A stretch of DNA of 64,000 nucleotides from Chitinophaga pinensis. GTDB taxonomy: Bacteria > Bacteroidota > Bacteroidia > Chitinophagales > Chitinophagaceae. Below, piece by piece: positions 19,804 to 28,758 of this stretch. The notes beneath the pieces are model-generated. The model was not told where the DNA came from. It searched no databases and saw only the letters and a list, made by a program, of their open reading frames with translations. The stretch spans positions 1 through 64,000 of the forward strand of contig NZ_VOHS01000031.1 in NCBI RefSeq assembly GCF_007896845.1, in the 5' to 3' direction. The stretch's first letter is position 1. Every line of letters starts with the position of its first letter. The position numbers and the translations under genes were made by a program.

Positions 19804-20310
19804 GTAACGCTCTTTCAGTATCCGCAGATGGTGTAGTTCATGTCCGGGAATGATATAAGCCAGTGTCCGTACAGAGACTGGTTTCCCACTGGCGGTGCCT
19901 ATCACGGTTTCCTGCTCTTTTTTAAGATTACGTAAGAGGAATATAGTAGATTCCCGTACTACCCTGAATTCATTTGCCAGGTCCTGCAATGTGCGGTCAT
20001 TGGCAAATGAGTTCGGGACGTAATCGTCCTGTTCAAAGCCGGGTAAGCCCTGTTGTTCTCCACGGGCAAAACACATCAACCGGTAAGCAAATACCCGCTC
20101 TGTATCGATCATATGCCCCAAAGTTTCCTTGATCGTCCACTTCCCCGGAGCATACGCATAACTTCCTTTTTCTTCAGGAATCTTCGTAAAGAACGCATAC
20201 GTACTGTCTTTCAGTTCTTCTGCGATAGCCGGTACTTCCGCATCACCGACACAGTTAAGATAAACTTCCTGGTAGGGTACAAATTCGCCAGGTTGAGGTC
20301 TTGAAATCAT
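19777..20310 (-). CDS. DinB family protein
   Basis: 177 aa four-helix DinB-like protein. The metal-binding His set is visible: His66 in GHMIDTER and His157/His161 in [10 protein letters not shown]. The family (related to YfiT and bacillithiol transferases) contains thiol-S-transferases and metal-dependent hydrolases; no substrate can be assigned. Overlaps the phosphodiesterase gene tail-to-tail. Confidence 0.88.
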   Translation of the reverse strand: MISRPQPGEFVPYQEVYLNCVGDAEVPAIAEELKDSTYAFFTKIPEEKGSYAYAPGKWTIKETLGHMIDTERVFAYRLMCFARGEQQGLPGFEQDDYVPNSFANDRTLQDLANEFRVVRESTIFLLRNLKKEQETVIGTASGKPVSVRTLAYIIPGHELHHLRILKERYLPGLGIQI

Positions 20311-20377
20311 GGGTGCGATTTTTGCTAATATTAATTAAAATTCCGTGAAAGCGCGAATTCATGACGGCAGAATTGGA

Positions 20378-20385
20378 TATATTTG
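20378..20385 (+). promoter_or_regulatory. candidate -7 element for the rhomboid gene
   Basis: TATATTTG matches TAnnTTTG, about 73 bp upstream of the ATG at 20459. Confidence 0.4.
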
Positions 20386-20458
20386 TAGTAATCGCAATAT
20401 CCGAGTGAACGATATATCCGGCTGACGTTCCCTATAGTTATTTTAAAACCCGCATTGA

Positions 20459-21301
20459 ATGGCATACATTGGTCTTATTAACCTCTTACTGATTGTTGTA
20501 AACATTGCAGTGTCTTACAAAGGACTAAAGGATCGTTCCTTTTTTAACAAGTATTCTTTTGAAGTGGATCGTATCCTGATAGAAAAGGACTACAAACGAC
20601 TGATTTCCTCCGGTTTCCTGCATGTCAGCTGGATGCACCTGTTTTTCAACATGGTATCACTTTACCTGTTCAGTAGTAGTCTGGAATTAAAGCTGGGGCC
20701 TACGGCTTACCTGACTTTATATTTTGCCAGTCTGATTGGCGGTAACCTGCTGTCCCTGCTGATTCACCGGAACCATGGGGACTACAGTGCGGTAGGTGCT
20801 TCCGGAGCTGTTTGCGGGGTTATTTTCGCTTCCATCGCCGTGTATCCTGCTATGAAGCTGGGTTTCTTCGGAATACCCTTCTCTATCCCCGGTTGGGCGT
20901 ATGGCGTGTTATTCGTTTTATACTCCGTTTACGGAATCAAATCTAAGAAAGATAATATAGGACATGAGGCGCACCTTGGTGGTGCATTGATCGGGATGAT
21001 TGTGGCATTGTGTATGGTACCGGAAGTAATTGCGGAAAATTATCGCACCATACTGTCTATTCTCCTCCCGGGCTCCCTTTTCGTTTATGTGATTGCCCAA
21101 TGTCCGCATATACTGTTTATCGACAATAAGTATTTTAAAGCGCATGTCGGCGATTATGATCTGGACGACAGGTATCATCTGGAACGTGCCGGTCAGCAGC
21201 ATGATCTTGATTATCTGCTGGAAAAGATCCATAAACGTGGCATGAAAAGCCTGACCAGAAAGGAGCGGGATATGCTGATGAAATACTCTGAGGAGGTGTG
21301 A
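20459..21301 (+). CDS. rhomboid family intramembrane serine protease
   Basis: 280 aa. Six membrane segments within residues about 1-215. Catalytic dyad visible: Ser115 in GASGAV and His172 in HEAHLGGALIG; the oxyanion Asn64 sits in HVSWMHLFFNM. The C-terminal 60 residues are a charged cytoplasmic tail (HLERAGQQHDLDYLLEKIHKRGMKSLTRKERDML) resembling the conserved tail of Bacteroidota rhomboids. Cleaves membrane proteins inside the bilayer; substrate unknown. Confidence 0.93.
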   Translation: MAYIGLINLLLIVVNIAVSYKGLKDRSFFNKYSFEVDRILIEKDYKRLISSGFLHVSWMHLFFNMVSLYLFSSSLELKLGPTAYLTLYFASLIGGNLLSLLIHRNHGDYSAVGASGAVCGVIFASIAVYPAMKLGFFGIPFSIPGWAYGVLFVLYSVYGIKSKKDNIGHEAHLGGALIGMIVALCMVPEVIAENYRTILSILLPGSLFVYVIAQCPHILFIDNKYFKAHVGDYDLDDRYHLERAGQQHDLDYLLEKIHKRGMKSLTRKERDMLMKYSEEV

Positions 21302-21350
21302 TAAAGCCAGTTCCTGACCTTCGCTTCAAAGACTGCCTGATAGTTTCAGG

Positions 21351-21411
21351 TATCCATAAAAGAAAAGCGCCTGTATCATATTTTGATACAGGCGCTTTTC
21401 TTTTATGGATA
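21351..21411. terminator. bidirectional terminator between rhomboid and GH71/99-like genes
   Basis: Perfect 28-bp inverted repeat (21351-21378 and 21384-21411) with a 5-nt loop, a GCGCCTG core and A/T-rich flanks giving U-rich ends on both strands. It ends 3 bp before the stop codon of the convergent gene. Confidence 0.85.
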
Positions 21412-21413
21412 TT

Positions 21414-23537
21414 TTAGTGAACAACTACAATTTCTTTTGTGACTACTTTCTTCCCATTACTCAACCTGAGATAATACATGCCGCTTTTCAGTTGAGAAAC
21501 AGGATACTGAACACTGTTTCCTGCTACCTGCAAAGGTTTCTCTTCAATGAGATGACCCGCGGTGCTGAGAATGGATAAGGCAATTTTTCCCTGCCATCCT
21601 TTATCAAACTGTAAAGTAATATGATTGTTGGCAGGCTGTGGATAGATACTGAAGCCTGCTTCATTTGCTGTTGTTTTAGAGACAGCCGCTGTTCTTGCCC
21701 CAAAATTGGCCGCTGTTGTATCACTGATGATGATATCGTCTATATAGGTCTTAAAATTGCCGGTTTCATTGCCATGTACATAATCGACAATGATCCGGTC
21801 AATTGTTTTTCCGCTTAACCATCTGCCGATGTTGCAACTTACCTGTGACCAGCTGTTTACGGTACCGTGTCCGGCACCGGGATGCATCGATACACCATTC
21901 TGGTCAACCGCGCCTGCATCCCGCAACGAAGTACCATCTGTCATAATCAGATCTACTGTAACATAACGGGAGATGTTATTGGTGGGATAGAGCCAGAAAC
22001 TAAGTCCGGTACTGGCGGTAACCGGAATATTGACGTCAAACACTTTATAGGCGCAGTAAGCATTCGCAGTAGCAGAAGTGGCCCTTCCAGCAAAACGGAT
22101 GGCAGAAGGCCCCGTACGGCTGACCTCATTCTGCACAATACCACAGATAGGAGTGCCGGTACCATTATCGCCGGTAACATTGGTAGGTATAACACTTTGG
22201 TCGGGTGTGTCTGTCCATGTAAGTGTAGCGTCATATTGTGCCTCCATACTGGTACGGAACCAGAGTGGTGCAGTGGAATAAGGGATAGTGACATTGGTGG
22301 TCAGCGGCGCAGTACCTTTCAGTACTTTAGTCGCCTGTCCTGCCAGTCGCAGATAGAAGTCGGCGCCGATATAGGTACCATCTGCACTGGTTGTCAGGAA
22401 ATATTGATTATTAGGTACCGCAAAGTAGCTATCCGCCATTTTTGCAATAACAGTACCTTCATCATATTCATCAAACATGGCGATATAAGCCGTGTTCATC
22501 CCCAGACTTTTGATGTTGTAAAGCTGACGCCAGAAGAATTCACCTTTGCTGCGGGAAATCTGGTTGCTGGTACCACCATTCCAGTTGCTCCAGGCAAAGC
22601 CGGGAAATATAACCGGCTGATAATCCAGTCCGTTTGCATTACAATACGCCAGGTCAGGTGCCAGGTTCTCATTTTTGAAATTATCAGCACCTTCAATGTT
22701 GCCAAACCGGCCTACAGCCCATGGAGACAGCATATTGAATGCTTTGTATACATGCTCATATCCGGCATAGGAATCGCGCGTTCCTGTACGCCATCCGGCA
22801 GGTACACCACCGATGACATAATAGCCTTTGCCTTTCAGCCAGTTGATAATGGCGAGGCTGTTAGCAGGTTGGTTGCTGCGCTCATTCAGGCCGAAGCCCC
22901 ATATACAGATAACAGGTTTGCCGTTCTGATGGGCATAATAAGGGGACTCCTGCGGACGAAGATCATTTTCAATATGCAGCCAGTCTGCTTTGAAGAAGGC
23001 AGTATCGTCCGCATTCATATCATACATGATATAGAAAATACGCTGATACTTTTCGGCACTACGTCTTATTCTGAGTACAAGGCTGTCCATACTTGCTTTA
23101 TAGACGCCGTCTCTTGTAGGGCCCAGAAAGCGTTGTTGTGCGACACCATCAATTCCGTTTTGTTGCATCCATGAAAAATGCAGGTCGATGGTTGTCTGTT
23201 TCCATGAGGTGAATAAGCGGGCATTACGGCCATCGTTCAGGTTGCCCAGAGCGGTCTGGAACAGGTTGGCAGCCGGGTATTCCGTTATATCCGGATAGGC
23301 TTCAAAAGTGATACGTCCGGGTGCTGGCTTAGGTGTGTCTGAACGATATCGGCCGGAGCTCCAGTGAGACCATCTCTCAATGGGCGAGCCGTCGCCGTAG
23401 CAATTGAACCATGCCTGATATCCGCACATCAGTTTACCGGTCACTGATTGTGCTGCAGGCGCTACCTGCGCGTTGGAATGGAGTGTGATGGTCAGTAGTA
23501 ACGTGAACACTAAAGACCATGCTGAGGGTTTTCGCAT
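21414..23537 (-). CDS. GH71/99-like glycoside hydrolase with T9SS sorting domain
   Basis: About 707 aa from ATG 23537 (MRKPSAWSLVF), chosen because a signal peptide ending HSNAQ starts there; the frame extends to 23576. Residues about 35-380 match the GH71/99-like group (GKLMCGYQAWF, ERWSHWSSG, FSWMQQNGIDGVAQQRF, KPVICIWGFG, IAMFDEYDEGT). A carbohydrate-binding-like beta domain follows (about 460-620) and a T9SS type A sorting domain closes it (FSIYPQPANNHITLQF to KEIVVVH). Probably secreted to the surface to cut an alpha-linked polysaccharide; exact substrate unknown. Confidence 0.82.
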   Translation of the reverse strand: MRKPSAWSLVFTLLLTITLHSNAQVAPAAQSVTGKLMCGYQAWFNCYGDGSPIERWSHWSSGRYRSDTPKPAPGRITFEAYPDITEYPAANLFQTALGNLNDGRNARLFTSWKQTTIDLHFSWMQQNGIDGVAQQRFLGPTRDGVYKASMDSLVLRIRRSAEKYQRIFYIMYDMNADDTAFFKADWLHIENDLRPQESPYYAHQNGKPVICIWGFGLNERSNQPANSLAIINWLKGKGYYVIGGVPAGWRTGTRDSYAGYEHVYKAFNMLSPWAVGRFGNIEGADNFKNENLAPDLAYCNANGLDYQPVIFPGFAWSNWNGGTSNQISRSKGEFFWRQLYNIKSLGMNTAYIAMFDEYDEGTVIAKMADSYFAVPNNQYFLTTSADGTYIGADFYLRLAGQATKVLKGTAPLTTNVTIPYSTAPLWFRTSMEAQYDATLTWTDTPDQSVIPTNVTGDNGTGTPICGIVQNEVSRTGPSAIRFAGRATSATANAYCAYKVFDVNIPVTASTGLSFWLYPTNNISRYVTVDLIMTDGTSLRDAGAVDQNGVSMHPGAGHGTVNSWSQVSCNIGRWLSGKTIDRIIVDYVHGNETGNFKTYIDDIIISDTTAANFGARTAAVSKTTANEAGFSIYPQPANNHITLQFDKGWQGKIALSILSTAGHLIEEKPLQVAGNSVQYPVSQLKSGMYYLRLSNGKKVVTKEIVVVH

Positions 23538-23575
23538 AGAGGGTTTGTTTTGATTGTTTCTCAAGATATAATACA

Positions 23576-23613
23576 TGCATACCTGTGTACATGGAGATGT
23601 TCACAGGTATGCA
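23576..23613. repeat. 12-bp inverted repeat upstream of GH71/99-like gene
   Basis: TGCATACCTGTG (23576-23587) pairs with CACAGGTATGCA (23602-23613) around a 14-nt loop containing a further ACAT/ATGT pair. It lies between the Sufu-like gene and the hydrolase start, both minus-strand. No T-run follows, so it may be a weak terminator, a 5' UTR hairpin or an operator. Confidence 0.6.
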
Positions 23614-23658
23614 CATTTATAGCAGTATACAATGCAGTTTCTACGCGATCGTAATGTA

Positions 23659-24330
23659 CTAAACTACTGATGGTCTGTCAATGTCAGAAATGGTGGCATT
23701 CCCTTGTTGCAGTAGCAGTTCGGCCAGTTTCATACGGCCTTCTGCACCATGTTGGGTTACGTATTCAAGTTCTGCCAGTGTCAGTAATTTTACGTTGACG
23801 ATTTTAACCGGTTCGATTGTAAGCTCGAGGGTATCGGGTACAGCTTCATCAGGGAGTCCCATAATTACACCCACTCTTCCTTCCTCATTCACAAATTCAG
23901 CAGGGACGTCCACATCGTAGAATTCACTGGTAATATAGGTCATTTCCTCCAGCAGCCCTACGATGTTTCCATGATTGGCCATTAGCTGTGCTGCCTGGTA
24001 GGCCATCTGAAACTGCCACGTATTGCTTGCCTGTCCTTCGATAGGAGCGGAGGCTACATAGACTTCCAGTCCGAATCCGTTGTAAGGGGCATTCGCATTG
24101 TTTGTCTCCATATCATCATAAGGATCGCTCAGTCCATCGCTGGCAATGATCGTACGATCAGCCCGGCGGATAGTGGCGTATGCCTGTCTGAGTGAGGGCC
24201 ATCTCGGACCGCCCATAAAGGAAGGATTGATTGCATGGGCAATCACATCAGGGTCCAATTTGCCAACCGTATTCCAGTATTCGTCCCTTAATTTGCAGGA
24301 GGCCTCGAAGTGTTCCTCGTAGGTATTCAT
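23659..24330 (-). CDS. suppressor-of-fused-like domain protein
   Basis: 223 aa, no signal peptide. The stretch IIASDGLSDPYDD followed by NGFGLEVYVASAP and later LLTLAELEYVTQHG resembles bacterial Sufu-domain proteins, which are common in toxin-immunity and housekeeping contexts. No toxin gene is adjacent. The segment FMGGPRWPSLRQAY near the N terminus is not typical of stand-alone Sufu. Family call is moderate; function unknown. Confidence 0.55.
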   Translation of the reverse strand: MNTYEEHFEASCKLRDEYWNTVGKLDPDVIAHAINPSFMGGPRWPSLRQAYATIRRADRTIIASDGLSDPYDDMETNNANAPYNGFGLEVYVASAPIEGQASNTWQFQMAYQAAQLMANHGNIVGLLEEMTYITSEFYDVDVPAEFVNEEGRVGVIMGLPDEAVPDTLELTIEPVKIVNVKLLTLAELEYVTQHGAEGRMKLAELLLQQGNATISDIDRPSVV

Positions 24331-24457
24331 TGGAGTTGTATTTTAATTCCTGTAATGTATAATAATATGCTTATGAAACAAAGTGTTGGCTGTTTTTTAA
24401 CATAACCTGACTACAGGAATAGTTGACAATCTACCGACAGATTACTAATTTTAGCAG

Positions 24458-25171
24458 ATGGAAGCATGGCTTCCGGTAAATAAAACAGCATTGAAGAAAA
24501 TTATCAAGATTGTTGGGTGGACCATTCTGACCCCGGTATTACTCGTAGCCCTGTATCTGTCAGCAGCTTATGTACTTTCACGCATTTCCGTCGATAAAGA
24601 AGAACCTTCCGGAAATGACATCACATTGTTCATCCTTACCAATGGCGTGCATACTGACCTTGTAATGCCTGTCAGAAATGCACAGATCGACTGGAGTAAA
24701 GAGGTGTTATTTTCCAATACTAAAAGCAATGATACCACTGCACAGTGGATCGCTTTTGGATGGGGGGATAAAGGCTTTTATCTGGAAACGCCCACATGGG
24801 CAGATCTGAAGTTTAGTACCGCTTTTAAGGCCGCTACCGGACTTAGTACCTCCGCTATTCATGCCACTTACTATTACAGTATGTCAGCAGGTAGTGATTG
24901 TATAAAACTGAGTACAGACAGCGCACATTACGCAAAACTGATCAGGTACATACAAGAGAGTTTTGACCGGGATGAACAGGGGCGTATCATGCATATTGTA
25001 ACGGATGCCAATTATGGTAAAACAGATGCATTTTACGAAGCAAAAGGCAGTTATAGCCTGTTTCATACCTGCAATACATGGGCAAATAGCGGTTTAAAAA
25101 GCGGCGGACAAAAAGCTTGTCTATGGACGCCTTTTGACAAGGGGATCTTTTATCAATACAGCCACAGGTAG
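24458..25171 (+). CDS. TIGR02117/DUF2459 family membrane-anchored protein
   Basis: 237 aa. One N-terminal membrane segment (about 17-40), then an extracytoplasmic domain with the TIGR02117 signatures TNGVHTDLVMPV, AFGWGDKGFYLETPTW and SYSLFHTCNTWAN. His in GVHTD and Cys in HTCNTW are conserved in the family and could form a catalytic pair (inference). Function of the family is unknown. Confidence 0.85.
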   Translation: MEAWLPVNKTALKKIIKIVGWTILTPVLLVALYLSAAYVLSRISVDKEEPSGNDITLFILTNGVHTDLVMPVRNAQIDWSKEVLFSNTKSNDTTAQWIAFGWGDKGFYLETPTWADLKFSTAFKAATGLSTSAIHATYYYSMSAGSDCIKLSTDSAHYAKLIRYIQESFDRDEQGRIMHIVTDANYGKTDAFYEAKGSYSLFHTCNTWANSGLKSGGQKACLWTPFDKGIFYQYSHR

Positions 25172-25220
25172 CAATGAGTATATAGCGCGTCCCTGTAATA
25201 TTGGTTATCTTAGTGCAGGT

Positions 25221-26102
25221 ATGGTTAAGCAGCAAATTTACTCCGTTCCCTCATTCATGCTTCCTGCGAATGTGGTTAAAGAAGAGATACATATACTGGC
25301 GCATCAGTTTACGGACAGCTGGGTGAAAAGTAAAGTCACATTAGAACAACATCTTTTCAGCTTTCTGGTAGAAGGCGAGAAGAGCGTGTTCTATGCGGAA
25401 AAGCACGCCGTGATTGATAACACACAGTTTGTATTATTATCGGCCGGTAACTGCATCATGAGTGAGAAAAAGATCTCAGCAGATGGGTTTTATAAAAGTG
25501 TCGTGCTGACTTTCGAACCGGCTGTACTCACAAGATTCTTTTTGAAATATCCACATCTGTGTGTTGAAAAAGACCATAAGGGCCAGACAGAAGAACCCTT
25601 CCTTGTTTTCCGGACAGATAGCTTTCTGCAAAATTTTGTACAGTCCCTGTGTTTGATGGCTGCATCAGATAAACCGCTGCCAATAGACCTGCGGATACTT
25701 AAATTTGAAGAGTTGCTGTTGTATATGTCTGATCGTTATCCACAACAGTTATTGCGTCTTCGGGCAAATGTGAATAGTAATGAGGAAGAGGCTGTGATCA
25801 GAAGGTCAGCCGAATCCAATCTCTATAACAATGTAACCATCGAGGAACTGGCCTTTTTGTGTAACATGAGCCTGTCTACTTACAAGCGAAAGTTTCAAAA
25901 GATATATGGTACATCTCCCACACGCTGGTTCCTGCAAAAAAGGATGGAGCAGGCAGTAGGCATGTTACTGGTACAGCGGGAGAAACCCAGCGAGATTTAT
26001 CATAAACTGGGATATGAAAATCATTCCAGCTTTACACAATCCTTTAAGCAGGTGTATGGTCTGACACCCAGTGAATACCAGCAACAGAAACTGACCGTTT
26101 AA
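25221..26102 (+). CDS. AraC family transcriptional regulator
   Basis: 293 aa from ATG 25221 (MVKQQIYSVPSF). The frame is open back to 25134, but that part overlaps the preceding gene. N-terminal sensor region (about 1-185; FLVEGEKSVFYAEKHAVIDNTQFVLLSAG) and C-terminal double HTH (about 205-290: VTIEELAFLCNMSLSTYKRKFQKIYGTSPTRWF, LGYENHSSFTQSFKQVYGLTPSEY). Target unknown; the exported PEBP gene downstream has its own promoter. Confidence 0.9.
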   Translation: MVKQQIYSVPSFMLPANVVKEEIHILAHQFTDSWVKSKVTLEQHLFSFLVEGEKSVFYAEKHAVIDNTQFVLLSAGNCIMSEKKISADGFYKSVVLTFEPAVLTRFFLKYPHLCVEKDHKGQTEEPFLVFRTDSFLQNFVQSLCLMAASDKPLPIDLRILKFEELLLYMSDRYPQQLLRLRANVNSNEEEAVIRRSAESNLYNNVTIEELAFLCNMSLSTYKRKFQKIYGTSPTRWFLQKRMEQAVGMLLVQREKPSEIYHKLGYENHSSFTQSFKQVYGLTPSEYQQQKLTV

Positions 26103-26150
26103 CAACAACTTCTGAGCTGTTAGCCCTATATCTTCCCCTGTCTCGCATAG

Positions 26151-26158
26151 TAGCTTTG
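26151..26158 (+). promoter_or_regulatory. candidate -7 element for the PEBP gene
   Basis: TAGCTTTG matches TAnnTTTG; the predicted start of transcription falls a few bases downstream, inside the inverted repeat at 26160-26179. Confidence 0.5.
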
Positions 26159-26159
26159 C

Positions 26160-26179
26160 AGTACTTTAAAACAAGTACT
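26160..26179. repeat. inverted repeat abutting the PEBP start codon
   Basis: AGTACTT (26160-26166) and AAGTACT (26173-26179) flank a 6-nt spacer, and the ATG begins at the next base. Could be an operator over the start of transcription or a hairpin limiting translation. Confidence 0.6.
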
Positions 26180-26722
26180 ATGAAAAGAACGAGCACTTTG
26201 CTGGCATTGATGGTCTTCGCCTGTTCTGCTATGGCGCAGACGTTTACCTTGAAGAGTAATGACCTCGGAGGTCAGTTTGTCAATAGTCAGTTACTGAATG
26301 GAATGATGGGGTATAACGGAGGTAATGTTTCCCCGCAGCTATCATGGGAAAATGCACCTGCGGGTACGCAGAGTTTTGCCGTAACCATGTATGATGTGGA
26401 CGCTCCTTCCGGTAGTGGCTTCTGGCATTGGGTAGTGTATAATATTCCGGCAGATGTACACGAACTGCCAGCTGGTGCGGGGACTACTGAGCGTAAATTA
26501 CTGCCTGCCGGTGCCGCTCAGGGTATCAATGACGCGGGTATGCCGGGTTATCTGGGGCCCGGTCCGCTGCCGGGCTTACCACATCAGTATATCATCACGG
26601 TATATGCCTTAAAGACAAAAATCAGTCCTGATAAAAGTACGCCAGCTGCATTTGTGGGTGTGATGCTGAATCAGCAGTTATTGGCTAAGGCGTCTATTGT
26701 TGGTTATTCACAGCATCCATAA
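26180..26722 (+). CDS. exported YbhB/YbcL family (PEBP, Raf-kinase-inhibitor-like) protein
   Basis: 180 aa from ATG 26180 with a clear signal peptide (MKRTSTLLALMVFACSAMAQ). The PEBP ligand site is visible: VSPQLSWENAPAGTQSFAVTMYDVDAP (DPDAPS-like element YDVDAPS), GFWHWVVYNIP, GPGPLPGLPHQYIITVYAL. E. coli YbhB is cytoplasmic and YbcL periplasmic; this one is exported. Function in bacteria is poorly defined. Confidence 0.92.
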   Translation: MKRTSTLLALMVFACSAMAQTFTLKSNDLGGQFVNSQLLNGMMGYNGGNVSPQLSWENAPAGTQSFAVTMYDVDAPSGSGFWHWVVYNIPADVHELPAGAGTTERKLLPAGAAQGINDAGMPGYLGPGPLPGLPHQYIITVYALKTKISPDKSTPAAFVGVMLNQQLLAKASIVGYSQHP

Positions 26723-26727
26723 CAATA

Positions 26728-26760
26728 AAAAACGTCTGCATGATCCATGCAGACGTTTTT
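26728..26760. terminator. bidirectional terminator between PEBP and S41 genes
   Basis: Perfect 15-bp stem AAAAACGTCTGCATG / CATGCAGACGTTTTT with a 3-nt loop and T-runs on both strands. Confidence 0.88.
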
Positions 26761-26781
26761 ATCTCAGTGTATATAGTAGTA

Positions 26782-27823
26782 CTATTTGGTTTTCGCCGCA
26801 GCGATATCATCCTGTTCTTTCTTTATCAGCTTTTCTGCTTCGGTTCTTGCATCTTCTCCTTTTACAGCCACGTCAGGAATCACACCTTTTCCTTCCCAGC
26901 CTTCTTCTGAACCGGGAGCTGCCACCATTTTAACAGGCATAAATACTACGAGGTTTTCTTTCAGCGGGATCATTGAACCAGCTATACCAGCACCAGCAGT
27001 TGTATCACCTACGATTGTAGCACGGTGCATTTGTTGTAATGCAAAAGCGAAACCTTCTGTAGCGGAGGCAGTGTGTTTATTAACGAGTATATACTTTGCT
27101 GTCCGGCATTCTTTTGCCCGGTACAAAGGGATATGTCCATTCCTGAATATCTTTGGTCCTGTCTTTATGATAGCCATGCAGGTAATAGCGTTCATCGCCG
27201 GCATTGAAGAAATAGCCTGCGAGGAAACGTCCCATCATACCAGTTCCACCACCATTATCTCTGATGTCAATGATGATGTTTTTGGAATAAGCGGCCATAT
27301 TCATAGCATTAGCGGCCATTTCAAAAGCTTCCTGATCACCATGGAAACCACCGGATATCTTGATATAGGCAGTAGATGTTTTCTTATTCAGTTCTACAGC
27401 ATCGAAGCCGTAGTTATTCTGACGTTTTCTTTCCAGTTCCAGCCGGTCGTCTTCTGGCGTACGTGTATTGGAAAATGATCTGGTCAGTTGTTCATAATAG
27501 TCTTTGCTATGAAAGATGGTAAGGTGCACATCCTTATGCGTTTCACGCAAATCTGAGGTGATCTTCCGGGCCAGTTTTGCCGGTGTGAGATCCTGATAAG
27601 CTTTCTTTGATTCCTGACTTTTCAGGGTAGCAATATATTTCCTGGAGATCTCCGGAAATGGATAACCTTCTTCCAGTTGTCTGCTGATTTTTCCGATAAT
27701 TTCATGTGCATCTTCTTTACTCACGACATGACCCGTATCCTGCGGCGTTTGCTGAGCTGACAGGCAAAGCGGAAGGCATAGTGCGCCCAACAGGGCTGCT
27801 GATTTATAAAAATGTAGTTTCAT
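26782..27823 (-). pseudogene. S41 family C-terminal-processing-type peptidase, frameshifted
   Basis: Signal peptide to about residue 23 (LPLCLSAQQ). The first frame (27823 to about 27094) carries the S41 region with IIIDIRDNGGGTG and ends ...PDSKVYTR-stop. The second frame resumes at YILVNKHTASATEGFAF, holding the probable catalytic Ser in TASATE, and runs to KTK-stop at 26782. The join is best explained by loss of one TA from a TATATA run at about 27086-27095 (expected ...KVYILVNK). The repaired protein would be about 347 aa, normal for secreted Bacteroidota S41 hydrolases of the IRBP/tricorn-like type. Real mutation or sequencing error cannot be told apart here. Confidence 0.85.
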
Positions 27824-27840
27824 ACCTCGATTCTGGTTGC

Positions 27841-28545
27841 TTAATATATCTGTGTTTGTTTTTTGTTCATTCCTTTTTCATAGTCTGTCGGATAGATGAT
27901 CAGATCTTTCTCCGCCAGTGTATGCATCAACTTCCGGACATGTTGTTGCACCGCCATTGGCAGAGTGTAAAATGTTGCGTCTACCTGTATGTTACGTCCT
28001 TCATCCATTACGGAGTTCTGACACCTGATGGCAGCCTTTTGTCCTTTATAGTACAGGACGATCTTCACTCTTCCGTCATCATATCCGTTCATGCCATTGG
28101 TGCCGTATACCAATAACGGATCGATGGTACCATCATTATCAAGGTCTTTCAGCTCACAGAATTTTGTCCAGAACCAGTTAGAAGTTTCTACCCCCTCTTT
28201 TGGATCATGACTGTTTCTGAAGTCATTCAGTTCCCCCGTTTTAGTAAATCCGCCTGTGGTGGATAGTTGCAGAAATATAGCCTTGATCTTATAATGCACA
28301 GTATCATCTGCTTTGATCTCGTCTCTGCTTTCACAAAGTGCCAGATAATAAGTTCCCGTAACATCTTTGTAACGATAAGCCCGCTGTACAGGCAGGCTTT
28401 GGAAATAGGTATTTCTTACAGCATCATCAAACGTCTTTTCGGTGACAGATGGAGAAAGAATTTCACTCTCTGTTTTTGTCTGTTGTGCGTATAGTAATTT
28501 ACCACTCGTAAGGATGATAACCAGTGCTATCAGAAACATCCGCAT
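27841..28545 (-). CDS. exported protein of unknown function
   Basis: 234 aa with a signal peptide (to about residue 20, LLYAQQ). Contains LKDLDNDGTIDPLLVYGTNGMNGYDDGRVKI, an Asp-rich loop like an EF-hand/FG-GAP calcium site. It lies 17 bp upstream of the S41 gene in the same direction, so the two are probably cotranscribed. No family firmly recognised. Confidence 0.7.
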   Translation of the reverse strand: MRMFLIALVIILTSGKLLYAQQTKTESEILSPSVTEKTFDDAVRNTYFQSLPVQRAYRYKDVTGTYYLALCESRDEIKADDTVHYKIKAIFLQLSTTGGFTKTGELNDFRNSHDPKEGVETSNWFWTKFCELKDLDNDGTIDPLLVYGTNGMNGYDDGRVKIVLYYKGQKAAIRCQNSVMDEGRNIQVDATFYTLPMAVQQHVRKLMHTLAEKDLIIYPTDYEKGMNKKQTQIY

Positions 28546-28758
28546 AATGACGAATCTTTAATGAATTGTTATTATCTTAAATGAATTGTTAATGCAGTAG
28601 GGGCGGGCGTTTCGCCCTGCTGCAAGATATTATTATTCGTCAATTTTAGCAACGTGAAACGAAAGAAATTTTGCCTTTAAGCAAACAAAAAAAGCGAAGG
28701 ATGAATAATCGTCTTAACAACATTCAATTACATAAAAGCTCTCTCCCGGAACTTTTAT

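Noticed and set aside
21867-23174. 435-codon open frame on the plus strand
   Set aside because: It lies antisense to the GH71/99-like gene, has no recognisable domain and a composition expected of a shadow frame.
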